From contig OZ024928.1 in the NCBI GenBank assembly GCA_964017235.1, positions 155,706,881 to 155,770,880 of the forward strand: 64,000 bases of DNA, written 5' to 3'. Below, one piece after another: positions 44,756 to 53,700 of the stretch. Each line of letters opens with the position of its first letter. Position 1 is the first letter of the stretch. The notes under the pieces were generated by a model. It saw only the letters and a list, made by a program, of their open reading frames with translations. It was not told where the DNA came from and searched no databases. Made by a program: the position numbers and the translations under genes. Origin of the DNA: Sabellastarte sp. h YS-2021 (lineage: Eukaryota > Annelida > Polychaeta > Sabellida > Sabellidae).

Positions 44756-45382
44756 AAAATTACAGGCAAACAGTTCTATGTTCCTTCCTGGGCTCCGTAG
44801 ATTCTCCTTCTCTTGCTATGTCAAAAATGCATGATGCCCCTCTGTTGGTTTCAAATGTGTTGGTTGGGAGTAGTCTTGATTACTGTAATTCTTGTTTAGA
44901 AGTCTCTTTGCTCTTGATCTTCGCAGGCTCCAGTGTGTAAAGAACAGTCTTGTTAGAATATCAAAAAGATTCTTCATTGGTTGCCTATCAAGCATTGATC
45001 TGTTTTCAAGATGGTCTTAGTGGTGTACAAGTTCCTACAAAGTGGCTATCTTAAATACTTTGAACCTTTCCTTAAGCCCAGACAGAGTGTGTACAGAACT
45101 CATAGAAGTCAATCTGATGGTGTGTTGCTTGAGGTACCACACTTGGCATCAGTATATAGGTCTACACAGCATTTTGGCCTCAGCTTTGCATTAAGCAGTA
45201 GATTAAATTAAATTGTGAAGCAACTTAATATCTTTATAAATCTAAATAGCTACCCTAATTTTTGTTATTTATCGAGATTAATAAATTACATTAAAAATAT
45301 TTGGTTTAGATTGCCAAACCTCTCTGTGGTATTGTTTAAAACATTGAGGAATCTATTGGAGCTCAAACTTGATATCTTATAC

Positions 45383-45973
45383 CCCATTTACACTACAGGT
45401 GGTATACCCTGCAGTTAGAAAGTTTACTCTGTGGTGGAACCTCCTACAAGGACACCGCATATCTACTGAGGTTTGGGGTATCCATAAGGTATTACTCTCA
45501 CGGCCACTGAAGGGAAATGGTTTGTAACCGTCAGTAACCTTAGCATGACAGTAATACAAACGTTGGTCACAGAGAGCAAACCTCCATTAACCTCGACTCA
45601 AATTCGGTAGCAGTCGGATGAACACCTGCTACCAAAACGAGGATGAGTCACAACCTTATATAACCCGCCAACCACGCCTTCAGTTAACGTAGGAAAACTT
45701 TATCTGTAGACGGTCAAAGAAATGGACAGATTAGGATGGAGATACATACATAAAAGGACGCTGATAGGGCACAAAAGAGTCACCAAGAGTGAATGGCAGT
45801 CAAGCCGTCAGAGGTGGAAATTTTTAACATTTTAAAATTTGCGGTGGATGGTCAAGGAATTGGACAGTTGGCCACTGTGTTACAAGTTTGCATACAAACA
45901 TCAGACAGTAGTTGAAGGGTCATTTTACAAAGCACCTGTTACCGCGGCTTATACCACCGGTAGTGTGAAAGGG
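45383..45973. mobile_element. 591-bp nonautonomous DNA element with 28-bp inverted termini
   Basis: The left end CCCATTTACACTACAGGTGG continues TATACC. The right end, complemented, is CCCTTTCACACTACCGGTGG then TATAAGCC. It contains no transposase. The target duplication is unclear. CCC starts occur in piggyBac-like elements, but the expected TTAA is not seen. Confidence 0.65.
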
Positions 45974-47685
45974 ATTTTATTCAATTTTCATCCATTGTGC
46001 TTAAGAACCCTTTCAAGTAACACATGAAAATTCTCTGGCAGATGCTTTTGGTAAACTAAAGCTCATTCCTTGGTGAAAACATTTTACAATATTTCATGCA
46101 TTTCACAAATTTATTGACAAATTGCAATGTTTTTTGTTCTGTATCCTGTCAACAGTGGTCTTGTTGCAGCTTCATTAGTTCACCCTGCAAGAGGAATTCA
46201 TATTATTGTACTTCACGGTTGTTGCCTAAATATGTTTGACTCAAAAGGAAAATCCTGGTTTTGTATTATAAAATCAATGTTTCGATAAGTTCAGATTTAT
46301 CTTCTTTCACTCTAACAGGACTCTTTTATTTATTTTCATGAAATCTGTTAATTTATCTGTCAGCACGGTTTCAGAAGAAAGACCAGTTAAATATAAACTT
46401 GAGTATATTAATTAAGTGTCAAAGGTTATATATTCAGTAAGTCTCAAGTCTTAAGTTTATCTCTTGATTTTGTAAGTTAGCCTTATCTTACTTTTCCCTG
46501 TTATGCTACGATCAACTTAAAATGTTCATATATATAAAGTTACTGATTAATTTAGCTATTGTGTCCTTGGTTGAAGTAATACTGCAGGTTATGGGTCATT
46601 TCATTAAAGTTAAACTGAACTTGGCTTGAACTTAAAAAGCCACTATAGTAAATAGTTATAAAATTAATGTACCACTCAGATGCTTTTGTATCTGGCTTCA
46701 TTACCATTCAGGGAAAAATACCTGTTAAGAGCAACAGTAAAGGTGCCAGACAAAGTCCTCTAAAGAAACCTAAAAGATGCCCCTTGTATCCTCTCTATAA
46801 GTGTTAAATCCTATTACAGAGATTACAATACCATACTACTGTTTACTATATAGGGTTGGATATTTTTCATGTGACTGAACAACTCCTTTCTTCTCTTGCA
46901 TCCCCGATACTCTTTATTAGTTCATTTGTATGAAACAAAGTCACAAAATTACAAAAGTCAGACTTATATATGGTTCATTAATCAAGATAATTAGACACAG
47001 ATATGTGTTGCTGTATGCTGATGATACAGCTGTTTTATTATTTTGCAAATTTTGATGAATCTGACACTTGTCTTGTGACAGACGGAATAACAACTTCAGC
47101 TGGAGAACTTTTGATTCTCTGAAAAGTATTTTTTCAAAGGGAAGTAGCAATTAAAATCTTCAAAGCAAATTATATTCTTGCAAGGTTTAAAGCATTGTTA
47201 GAAAAGTTGGTTGCATAAAAGATTGTTTTTGGACACGGCACTATATGTGTAAGTATTTTAAAAAAACATAATTGATTTTATAAAACAATGAGTTATGTAT
47301 GTGTATGTTAATATAGATGGTCAAAGTTTTTAACCAAAGAAAGTTTTTTTTTCTAATTTTTTTCCAATACTGAACAACTTAATAAAATTATTATAAATCA
47401 ACTGTCTGATATACTTTGTACTCTAAGTTTTTGTTATTATTGATATTATTGAAATAGATAATGTGAAATACCAATAAAACATCAGCCTATACAAACTCCA
47501 AAATGACATGTACATAACATACATTGCAAACAAAGAGGACAATATAACATGAGTATGTATTGTATGATGAGGGATTTTTAAAACTTTCATTATTCACTAT
47601 TTCTTATGAATAATAAGCAAATAATCCATATTCTATGAAAGATTGCCTAATATATCACAATATAGAAAATTTTACCGCTTCAAAA
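45974..47685. other. Noncoding stretch
   Basis: No supported gene or array. Confidence 0.4.
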
Positions 47686-47689
47686 ACAA

Positions 47690-47880
47690 AAGAAAACAAA
47701 AAAAAGTTATCTCGTTATCTCAACTTAAACAGTTTTAACCTTTCAAAGACAAAATTTGAAAGCTGTTGTCATGGTATTTTTTAACCCACTGAAAAAAAAT
47801 CATCTCGTTATCACAACTTACATAATTTTTAAGCCTTCAAAAACAAAGTTTCTAAGTCGTTATCACAGAATATATTTTTT
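47690..47880. repeat. Two diverged tandem units of about 100 bp
   Basis: Each has ATCTCGTTATC.CAACTTA, then a TTTTAA run and 'cttcaaa.acaaa.ttt'. A third partial start (AAGTCGTTATCACAGAA) follows near 47850. Confidence 0.5.
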
Positions 47881-47958
47881 CCTGCTATGTTTCTATTGTA
47901 TATATTGCATTTATACTACACTTTCATGCTATGTAGATTTAAACAAATTGTTCTTAGG

Positions 47959-48049
47959 CCAAGGTCACACTGCTCTGTTCGGAGCAATAAGAACAAGGTC
48001 ATGAAATGGAAATTAAAAATCCGTAAAGATATGACCAGTGTGACCTTGG
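47959..48049. mobile_element. 91-bp miniature inverted-repeat element
   Basis: The left end CCAAGGTCACACTG (47959-47972) and right end CAGTGTGACCTTGG (48036-48049) are exact complements. Confidence 0.6.
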
Positions 48050-48235
48050 TATAACTAGTTATCTCATTATACCATACTAGATTATACCGTTATACCATTA
48101 TACCGTACTTAAAATATCCTAAACATTTTTGATATATGAATCATTTCAAAGCAAAATTTCTTTGAATACCTTTAGTATACATATTTAATTAAGAACTAAT
48201 CTTGATCAAATTGTATTTTATTTCTTTTTCAACAG

Positions 48236-48259
48236 GGATCTGGAAATTTGTTTACCACT
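48236..48259 (+). CDS. Candidate 24-nt microexon upstream of the 48757 exon
   Basis: A pyrimidine-rich acceptor (TTTCTTTTTCAACAG) precedes GGATCTGGAAATTTGTTTAC plus CACT, and a strong GTGAGT donor follows. It is a multiple of 3 and joins in frame to the next exon (GSGNLFTT then KPDQWG). It is a prediction from splice signals only and could be chance. Confidence 0.3.
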
Positions 48260-48314
48260 GTGAGTCTTCTGTTGTGTATACATTTTTAAAGGTACCCCCA
48301 CAAATTACAATAAA

Positions 48315-48375
48315 TGAGGACCTGTCTCAGTATGACCCTTGCTGTTGAATGGGATGTAAAACCCCAACATTGACC
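48315..48375 (+). repeat. SINE tail fragment, family C
   Basis: CCTGTCTCAGTATGACCCTT, then GCTGTTGAATGGGATG and TAAAACCCCAAC, matches 30275-30333. Confidence 0.55.
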
Positions 48376-48756
48376 TTTGATCTATATGCGTTTTTAATCA
48401 ATGGACTCTTTTAAGAGCCTTATAGAATTGTTTAGCATTTGGTATTTTAAGCGTTCAATCAACACAGGCTTGGGTAATCTGTGTTCATGAGCTCTTGTTT
48501 GTCCAGTACCTTGATTAATCATTATATTGTATTCTAGGGAAGCAATGACCCTCAGTTTGACCATCACAGTTGTAGTACTAACTGCTGATAATAACTTTTC
48601 ATTCAAAGTTGCTATATTGTTTTTGATTTTTTCTAAAGTATTAAGATTAGTTTATTTTGCACTTTCCCTATATTACCATCAAAGCCAAGATCATGTAGTG
48701 AAACATTTAAAGCATTCCAATAAAAACTCTGTTTGGGTTATTCTTTGTCCTTACAG

Positions 48757-48927
48757 AAACCAGATCAATGGGGCGTTGAAGGAAGTACAGTTGAAGAAAA
48801 TTCAGAATTTGATGCCACCTTGATTGAAGATATCATCAAGAAATCGCCTTTTGTGGAGATACTTTTCAAACTTACCGTGGACAGTGAAATTCTTGTTGAT
48901 GCAGAATTTGCAGATGATTTTTCATAA
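48757..48927 (+). CDS. Probable terminal coding exon of an unrecognised gene
   Basis: An acceptor (ATTCTTTGTCCTTACAG) precedes 56 codons and a TAA. The peptide starts KPDQWGVEGSTVEENSEFD, has an amphipathic middle (DIIKKSPFVEILFKLT) and ends VDAEFADDFS. It is acidic, non-repetitive and has balanced codon use, unlike the surrounding AT-rich frames. I do not recognise the family. Upstream exons are not identified apart from the microexon candidate at 48236. It ends 185 bp before the disrupted GPCR start, so the two are close neighbours on one strand. Confidence 0.55.
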   Translation, partial: KPDQWGVEGSTVEENSEFDATLIEDIIKKSPFVEILFKLTVDSEILVDAEFADDFS

Positions 48928-49112
48928 TTGAATGACTGGCTATAAACTCGGTACAGAGCATCCAGATAAGCCACTCAATATTTTTGGTGACCAATGTCAT
49001 TATTAACTCTATATTGTTAATACAAAGTTCTCACTGATCATAAGATATTGTTAACACATTATTCTTAGTGTTGATAATTAAGATTTCAGTTGTATAATCT
49101 ATCAATAGTAAC

Positions 49113-49307
49113 ATGTCTTCAGTAGTAGGTAACCTCAGTGATATCCCCTCAGATGTAAATAACCACACCAACCATCTTAATCTCAATACTTCTGCATTTT
49201 TCAACACGGCACAAACAATAGCTACTTCAAATCCTCTGAGATTGGTTGGTTTTATCTGCATCCCTTTGTTCGTGATATCAGGTATTGTAGGAAACATTCT
49301 GAATTTC
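49113..49307 (+). pseudogene. Disrupted class A GPCR, 5' piece (N-terminus and TM1)
   Basis: From the ATG at 49113, 65 codons give a short glycosylation-rich ectodomain (N-x-S/T at N7, N17, N25), then TM1 (LRLVGFICIPLFVISGIVGN) with the conserved GN of TM1 and ILNF. Homology to the receptor at 25433 (GYVTVPLLFSTGVLGN) stops here, and inserted DNA begins at about 49308-49312. No usable splice donor lies at the break: the only GT upstream falls before the essential GN, and the next, GTTGGG at 49341, is weak and lies inside the insert's terminal repeat. The rest of the gene resumes at about 57748. Confidence 0.85.
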
Positions 49308-49311
49308 ATAC

Positions 49312-49346
49312 CAAGCCAAGGAGAAATGACCAAGACGAGAGTTGGG
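49312..49346 (+). repeat. Left inverted terminal repeat of the DIRS-order element
   Basis: It pairs with 57681-57719 at about 30 positions with a few small gaps; shared words are CAAGCC, GGAGA, TGACCA, GAC and AGTTGGG. Confidence 0.7.
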
Positions 49347-49359
49347 AAAAAAATTATTT

Positions 49360-52300
49360 ATTAACAATAAATACAAAGTACACACAAATACACATACAAT
49401 AAATTCACAACATACACCAAAGTTACATATGACTACCTACAATTTGTGTGTTACCACTAAAACTACACTACTGAAATTAAAACTAACTAAAAGGGGGTTA
49501 CTAAAAACAGAAATTACACTAAATAATTTTTTGCAGGCACATATTTTAAAAATTACTGTGAATAACACCAGGACACACAACTAACTGAGGTTGACCCTAG
49601 GTGCCAAGCAGCAATATGCAGGCATTTCCAACTGCAAACCTTTCAACTGCAGATATTTGTAACTGTGTTTGTTAACATTGTTGGTACTGTAGGGGGTTTT
49701 TGTTACTGACTGTACCACCACCCAAATACCAAGTATTAAGGTTGATGTAGAAGTGCAGAAGAGAGAAGGGGTGATTACTGAGTGCATTGTAATCAAGATA
49801 ATAACCAAGAAGATTCACACAAATTGGTTAATGCCAATAGGGGCCAGAGAGTGCAATTTGAATATCCAAGACAACTCAATACGCCTACGCTTGGAAGTGT
49901 TGGATGCTTCAAATTTAGGTGTGCACCACTCTAGCACAGAGAATTGCATGTTCTTGTGGTTATGTCCATCACTTGTGAAGTGACGTGAGACAGGAGTGTC
50001 TATTGTATCTGCCTTTTGTACAGAATGTCTGTGTTCATACATTCTTTGTCTAAATGCACGTGAGGTTTCCCCCACATAGTGTTTGTTGCATTTGGAGCAG
50101 GTAATCAGGTATATGACATTATTAATTTCACATGAGAAATTCTTGGGTAAGTTTTGTGTGTTGAATAACTTGTATGTAAAGTTACATTTTACTGATCCCT
50201 TCTTTTTGATTAGGGGGCAGTAAGTGCATTTACCGAGTCTGGTGCATACAGGTAAGTATGGTTTTGTTTCTATGTCAGTAGTGGGAGGGTAAGTGAGAGT
50301 GGCATTTGTTAATTTGTCTCTCAAGTTTGGTAGTCTCCTAAAACCTACCAGAGGTTTGTCTTTAAAGATTGGTCCACAGTCCTGGCTATTTGTTATAATA
50401 TTCCAGTTTTTGTGGATCAGTTCCTTAATGTTGGGGTTACCTGGGTTATAATTGGTTACCATTACTGGTGTCTTGACAGGTTCTTTCCTTGTCACTGCTA
50501 ATAATTCATCTTGTGTGAATTTTGAGGCTCTATTGTAATGTTTGCGTAGAGCCTTTTCTGGATATCCTCTTTTTAAGTAATAGCCAATGAGTTTATCAGG
50601 ATTCATATTAAAGTCATTGTCATATGTACAAATTCTTCTGAGTCTTAAGAATTGGCCATATGGTCCCTTTGTCTTACTTGGTGCGTGGTGTGCAGATGTA
50701 TAGTGTAGGTACAGATGGGTGTCTGTGGGTTTTTCATATAGGGTTGTGTATAGTTCCCTATCTTGGTTAATCTTTACTGTGGTGTCTAGAAAGTTAATGT
50801 GTGTTAGGCTGCTTTCATGAGTGAACTTAATAGTAGGATGTATACTATTAAGATATGTGATGAACTCATTGAGCTGATCTTCTCCATGTGTCCACACCAT
50901 CCAGATGTCGTCGATGAACCGAAGCCATAGTAGAGGTTTCAATGGCCAATTTGCTAGTGCTTTAGTCTCAAACCTGTCCATGAATAGGTTTGCATAGTTC
51001 GGTGCTGTTGCCGTACCCATTGCTGTGCCTCCTATTTGGAGATAATGGTCTCCATTGAAACTGAAGCTCATAGAATGTAGTACTAGTTTGAGTAGGTTTA
51101 ATATGTGGGGTCCCATTTTTCGTTTATCTGGGTCCTTCCTCAAGTGTTCTGCCACAGCTATTAGACCTTCCTGATTTGGAATGTTTGTGTATAGTGAACT
51201 AACATCTAGTGTAACTAGTAAGGCTCCTTCTGGGAGTTTGCCAAGTTGTTTGATCCTACTTATGAAGTGTTGTGTGTCTCTTACATAAGATTTTGTTTGA
51301 GGAACATATTTCTTTATGTGTTCGTCTACAAATTTGCTAATGTTGGCTGTGGGATGGTTTATTGAACTACATATTGGTCTACCAGGCACTCCCTTTTTGT
51401 GGATTTTTGGTAGCATGTAGAACCTGGCTTCTTTTGGATTGGGCACATTGAGATAATCAAAGTTTTTCTCTGTGATTAAGTTTAGTGATCTCATTTGTGT
51501 TAATTCCTCAGCAATTTTCTCAGAAATTTGAGGTGTTATGTCCTCAGGTATTTTCTGGTAAAACTTTTCATCTTGTAGTTGCCTGTAACCTTCTCGTAGA
51601 TAGTCAATAGTGTTCATTACTACTACTGCTGACCCTTTATCTGCCTTCTTTATGATTATATGGGGGTTAGAAGTTAGTTTGTTCATACCTATGTTTTCAC
51701 CTTTGGTGATGTTTTTGTGTCTAATAGGTTTGAATTTTGACTTTAGTATTTCTTGCTTGACCGATCGTTGGAATAAGTCAAGGGTTCTGTTTGGTGGTTT
51801 TGACCTCCAGGTTGATTTGGGTTTGAACTTTTGTTGAAGTTCTTTATTGAGTGTGGATTCATTGTCAGAGTCAGATTGGTCCTCCCTAGCATTTTGATTC
51901 ATAAAATCTATGATGCTTTGGCTGACTTGTGGTTGTATTGAGTCAGTCTGATCTCTACTGAAGAATTCCATTAGTTCTAATCTTCTGTGGAACTCTTTAA
52001 AATCTAACCATATCTGAGATTTGTCAGGTAGGCCAGGGGTTGGGCAGAAGGTAAGTCCCTTTTCTAAGGCCGATATTTGGTCTTGGTCCAAGTTGACATT
52101 TGATATGTTTATAACAGTATGTCCAATGTAACTTTCGAACTTGGTATTCTTAGGTAAGATACCAGGTTGTGCTGTTTTGGCCTCAGTTCTGAGGGTGTCT
52201 AAAAAGTTAGGTTCCTCAATGTTAGACATGTTTGAAATGAACCTGTATTTTATCCATTGGTGGGTTGTCCTTGAGGTAGTTTTTGGCTATTCAGGGGGAG

Positions 52301-52365
52301 CCTGTTATGTTACAGGTTCTGAACCAGGTTTTCTATGGGTTGTACCTGGTTTGGAGTAAGGTCAT
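49360..52365 (-). mobile_element. Penelope-like element, reading frame uninterrupted
   Basis: One 804-codon ORF (49815-52229) is flanked by about 450 bp of 3' sequence and about 130 bp of 5' sequence. Exact ends are not fixed because I could not find a terminal repeat. It lies downstream of the recombinase gene, inside the DIRS terminal repeats, so it inserted into that element. Confidence 0.8.
49815..52229 (-). CDS. Penelope-type reverse transcriptase with GIY-YIG endonuclease
   Basis: This 804-residue protein has a variable N-terminus (1-150). The RT domain follows: IIIKKADKGSAVVVM (191-205), MLPKIHK (272-278), LDVSSLYTNIP (341-351), GGTAMGTATAPNYANLFM (400-417), and the catalytic RFIDDIW (437-443). 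A cysteine cluster (C662, C668, C671, C682) comes next. The C-terminal GIY-YIG domain has VIYLITC (705-711) and YVGETSRAFRQRMYEHR (718-734). The family copies its RNA into DNA at nicks made by the endonuclease. No stop or frameshift is present and the length is normal for Penelope elements, so the protein may be functional. It is the only uninterrupted transposon protein in the window. Confidence 0.95.
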   Translation of the reverse strand: MSNIEEPNFLDTLRTEAKTAQPGILPKNTKFESYIGHTVINISNVNLDQDQISALEKGLTFCPTPGLPDKSQIWLDFKEFHRRLELMEFFSRDQTDSIQPQVSQSIIDFMNQNAREDQSDSDNESTLNKELQQKFKPKSTWRSKPPNRTLDLFQRSVKQEILKSKFKPIRHKNITKGENIGMNKLTSNPHIIIKKADKGSAVVVMNTIDYLREGYRQLQDEKFYQKIPEDITPQISEKIAEELTQMRSLNLITEKNFDYLNVPNPKEARFYMLPKIHKKGVPGRPICSSINHPTANISKFVDEHIKKYVPQTKSYVRDTQHFISRIKQLGKLPEGALLVTLDVSSLYTNIPNQEGLIAVAEHLRKDPDKRKMGPHILNLLKLVLHSMSFSFNGDHYLQIGGTAMGTATAPNYANLFMDRFETKALANWPLKPLLWLRFIDDIWMVWTHGEDQLNEFITYLNSIHPTIKFTHESSLTHINFLDTTVKINQDRELYTTLYEKPTDTHLYLHYTSAHHAPSKTKGPYGQFLRLRRICTYDNDFNMNPDKLIGYYLKRGYPEKALRKHYNRASKFTQDELLAVTRKEPVKTPVMVTNYNPGNPNIKELIHKNWNIITNSQDCGPIFKDKPLVGFRRLPNLRDKLTNATLTYPPTTDIETKPYLPVCTRLGKCTYCPLIKKKGSVKCNFTYKLFNTQNLPKNFSCEINNVIYLITCSKCNKHYVGETSRAFRQRMYEHRHSVQKADTIDTPVSRHFTSDGHNHKNMQFSVLEWCTPKFEASNTSKRRRIELSWIFKLHSLAPIGINQFV

Positions 52366-52512
52366 TTAAAACACTGATTCAAATACTATTTCTGTTTATT
52401 GAATACGCCACATATGATATCAGATATTAGAAGGTATGTTTAGAACGATAGTCTATTATTCCTTTATTTAAGGAGTGCTTTAAGAGTACTAAGGAGTTTG
52501 TCCATTTTTGGA

Positions 52513-53595
52513 TCATTCCTTTGCCTTCTTTGGTTCGGAGCCTGGTTCTGCCTTCTTCTTTGAGCCTGGTTGAAGCGTTTCTTTGGCTGCTTGATGTAGA
52601 AGTGTCTGGAAAGTAGATGAAACCGAGGACTGGTGATGAGGGTTGGCAACTATATAACCCCAGACGGCGTCAGAAGACCAGGTGCCCTGGTGTTGGATGG
52701 CTTGAAGGGAGACGTCAGAGTTGAAGGCAAGTGAGGCCCCAGACCGTCGAAAAGAGTGGAAGGGATGGGACGAGGGGTTAATATTTAGGGAGGTGAGAAT
52801 GGCTGCGAGGGTCTTCCTTACCCGACCCTGGGAGAGTATGGAGAAGGAAAGGCCTTGGGGAATGGCAAAGAGAGGAGCATTGGAGGGGAGGGGAAAATTT
52901 TTGAACAGGAGTTTTAAAGCAGCCACAGGGCACAAAGGGGAAGAGCCCAGGATGGGAATTTGGACAGTGGCAAACTGGGAGGTGAGCTGAAGGGTTTTGG
53001 ACCATTTAATGACAATGGTAGCAAAAGTGGGCTGCAAAATAACATCACCCCTGCAGAGGTGAACTAAGGGGTCAAAGGTGGAGGGGGACGTGGGGACCAG
53101 GTTTGACAACCTTAAGAAAGCAAAGAAAGCTAGAAGGAACAGGGGGGAGTAGATGTATCCCAAAGGGAGAGAATGGCAAGCTTCAATAATGGCCAGAAGA
53201 CAGGGGATGTCAAATATTCCTTTCACTCGTCTGATCTGGGGAATATTAATGGCTAAACTTCTAAGCATAAGGGAGACAGAGTGATGGTAAAGAGGGGCAG
53301 TGGGAAGGTCCAAATTTTTGAATTTTGAACGGAGGGAGTGAATATAACCAGAGATGGAGGAAGGGGAGAGGCCATTGAACTGCAGGAATTCAATAAAAGC
53401 AAGGACCGAGGACGGGGAAGAAGGGGGGAAGGGGGAGGAAGTGTACATGGAGAATTGCAAAAATAATTTAAGGTGGGACAAATGAGCAGCTACAGTCTTG
53501 GGTCTGTATGCTTGGTGTAGCCATGAGGCTGCTCTCTCTACCAGTCTGTCATAAACTGGATTGTAACCTACAAAAATAAAAGAGATGCACAGCAT
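52513..53595 (-). CDS. Tyrosine recombinase of the DIRS-order element
   Basis: The 360-residue frame has an N-terminal SAM-like core-binding region (RAASWLHQAYRPKTVAAHL, 21-39) and a catalytic domain. First Arg R162 lies in FFAFLRLSNL. The H-x-x-R box is HSFRRSGA (H280, R283), W306 is in HQGTW, and the nucleophile is probably Y314 in VWGYI. The C-terminus is Lys-rich (GSKKKAEPGSEPKKAKE). It would integrate circular cDNA without a target duplication. The reading frame is intact. It lies directly downstream of RNase H; the first Met may not be the native start. Confidence 0.92.
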   Translation of the reverse strand: MLCISFIFVGYNPVYDRLVERAASWLHQAYRPKTVAAHLSHLKLFLQFSMYTSSPFPPSSPSSVLAFIEFLQFNGLSPSSISGYIHSLRSKFKNLDLPTAPLYHHSVSLMLRSLAINIPQIRRVKGIFDIPCLLAIIEACHSLPLGYIYSPLFLLAFFAFLRLSNLVPTSPSTFDPLVHLCRGDVILQPTFATIVIKWSKTLQLTSQFATVQIPILGSSPLCPVAALKLLFKNFPLPSNAPLFAIPQGLSFSILSQGRVRKTLAAILTSLNINPSSHPFHSFRRSGASLAFNSDVSLQAIQHQGTWSSDAVWGYIVANPHHQSSVSSTFQTLLHQAAKETLQPGSKKKAEPGSEPKKAKE

Positions 53596-53700
53596 GTAGG
53601 CTTATATATCCGTATTAATGAGCAAGTGAGTACTGTAGACCGGAACCCATGTGGGTTCATTAACATGACTTGTTAACTTAGCATAATTATTTTTAGTATT

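Larger units (their letters stand above)
42803..44800. mobile_element. Foldback-type element with 21-bp-repeat arms, 2.0 kb
   Basis: The ends are inverted: CTACGGAGCCCAGGAAGG at 42803 and its complement ending at 44800, with similarity continuing through a T-rich stretch of about 60 bp. Inside each end lies an array of a 21-bp repeat in opposite orientation (about 42862-43476 and 44270-44755). The middle (43477-44269) has two near-palindromic GACCTCTGAAGGTC words and no gene. It interrupts LINE B with a possible 3-4-bp ATT(T) duplication. Long inverted arms made of short tandem repeats are the hallmark of FB-type elements; pearl/Helentron-like elements with minisatellites are the alternative. 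Confidence 0.75.
42745..45210 (+). pseudogene. LINE RT fragment B, interrupted by the foldback element
   Basis: The left part (42745-42802) reads VVRNIGVWFESDF. The right part (44801-45210) resumes with SFSCYVK, then LDYCNSC, a HWLP-like patch, VVYKFLQSGYLKYFEPFL and a degraded tail. Together they follow the order of the LINE at 60616-61750 (NLEIWFDSDFSFSK ... LDHCNSL ... VNKFLHTGF). Many stops; not functional. Confidence 0.7.

Noticed and set aside
49360-52365. Hammerhead ribozyme in the Penelope flanks
   Set aside because: I looked for CTGATGA and GAAA cores on both strands and did not find a convincing arrangement.
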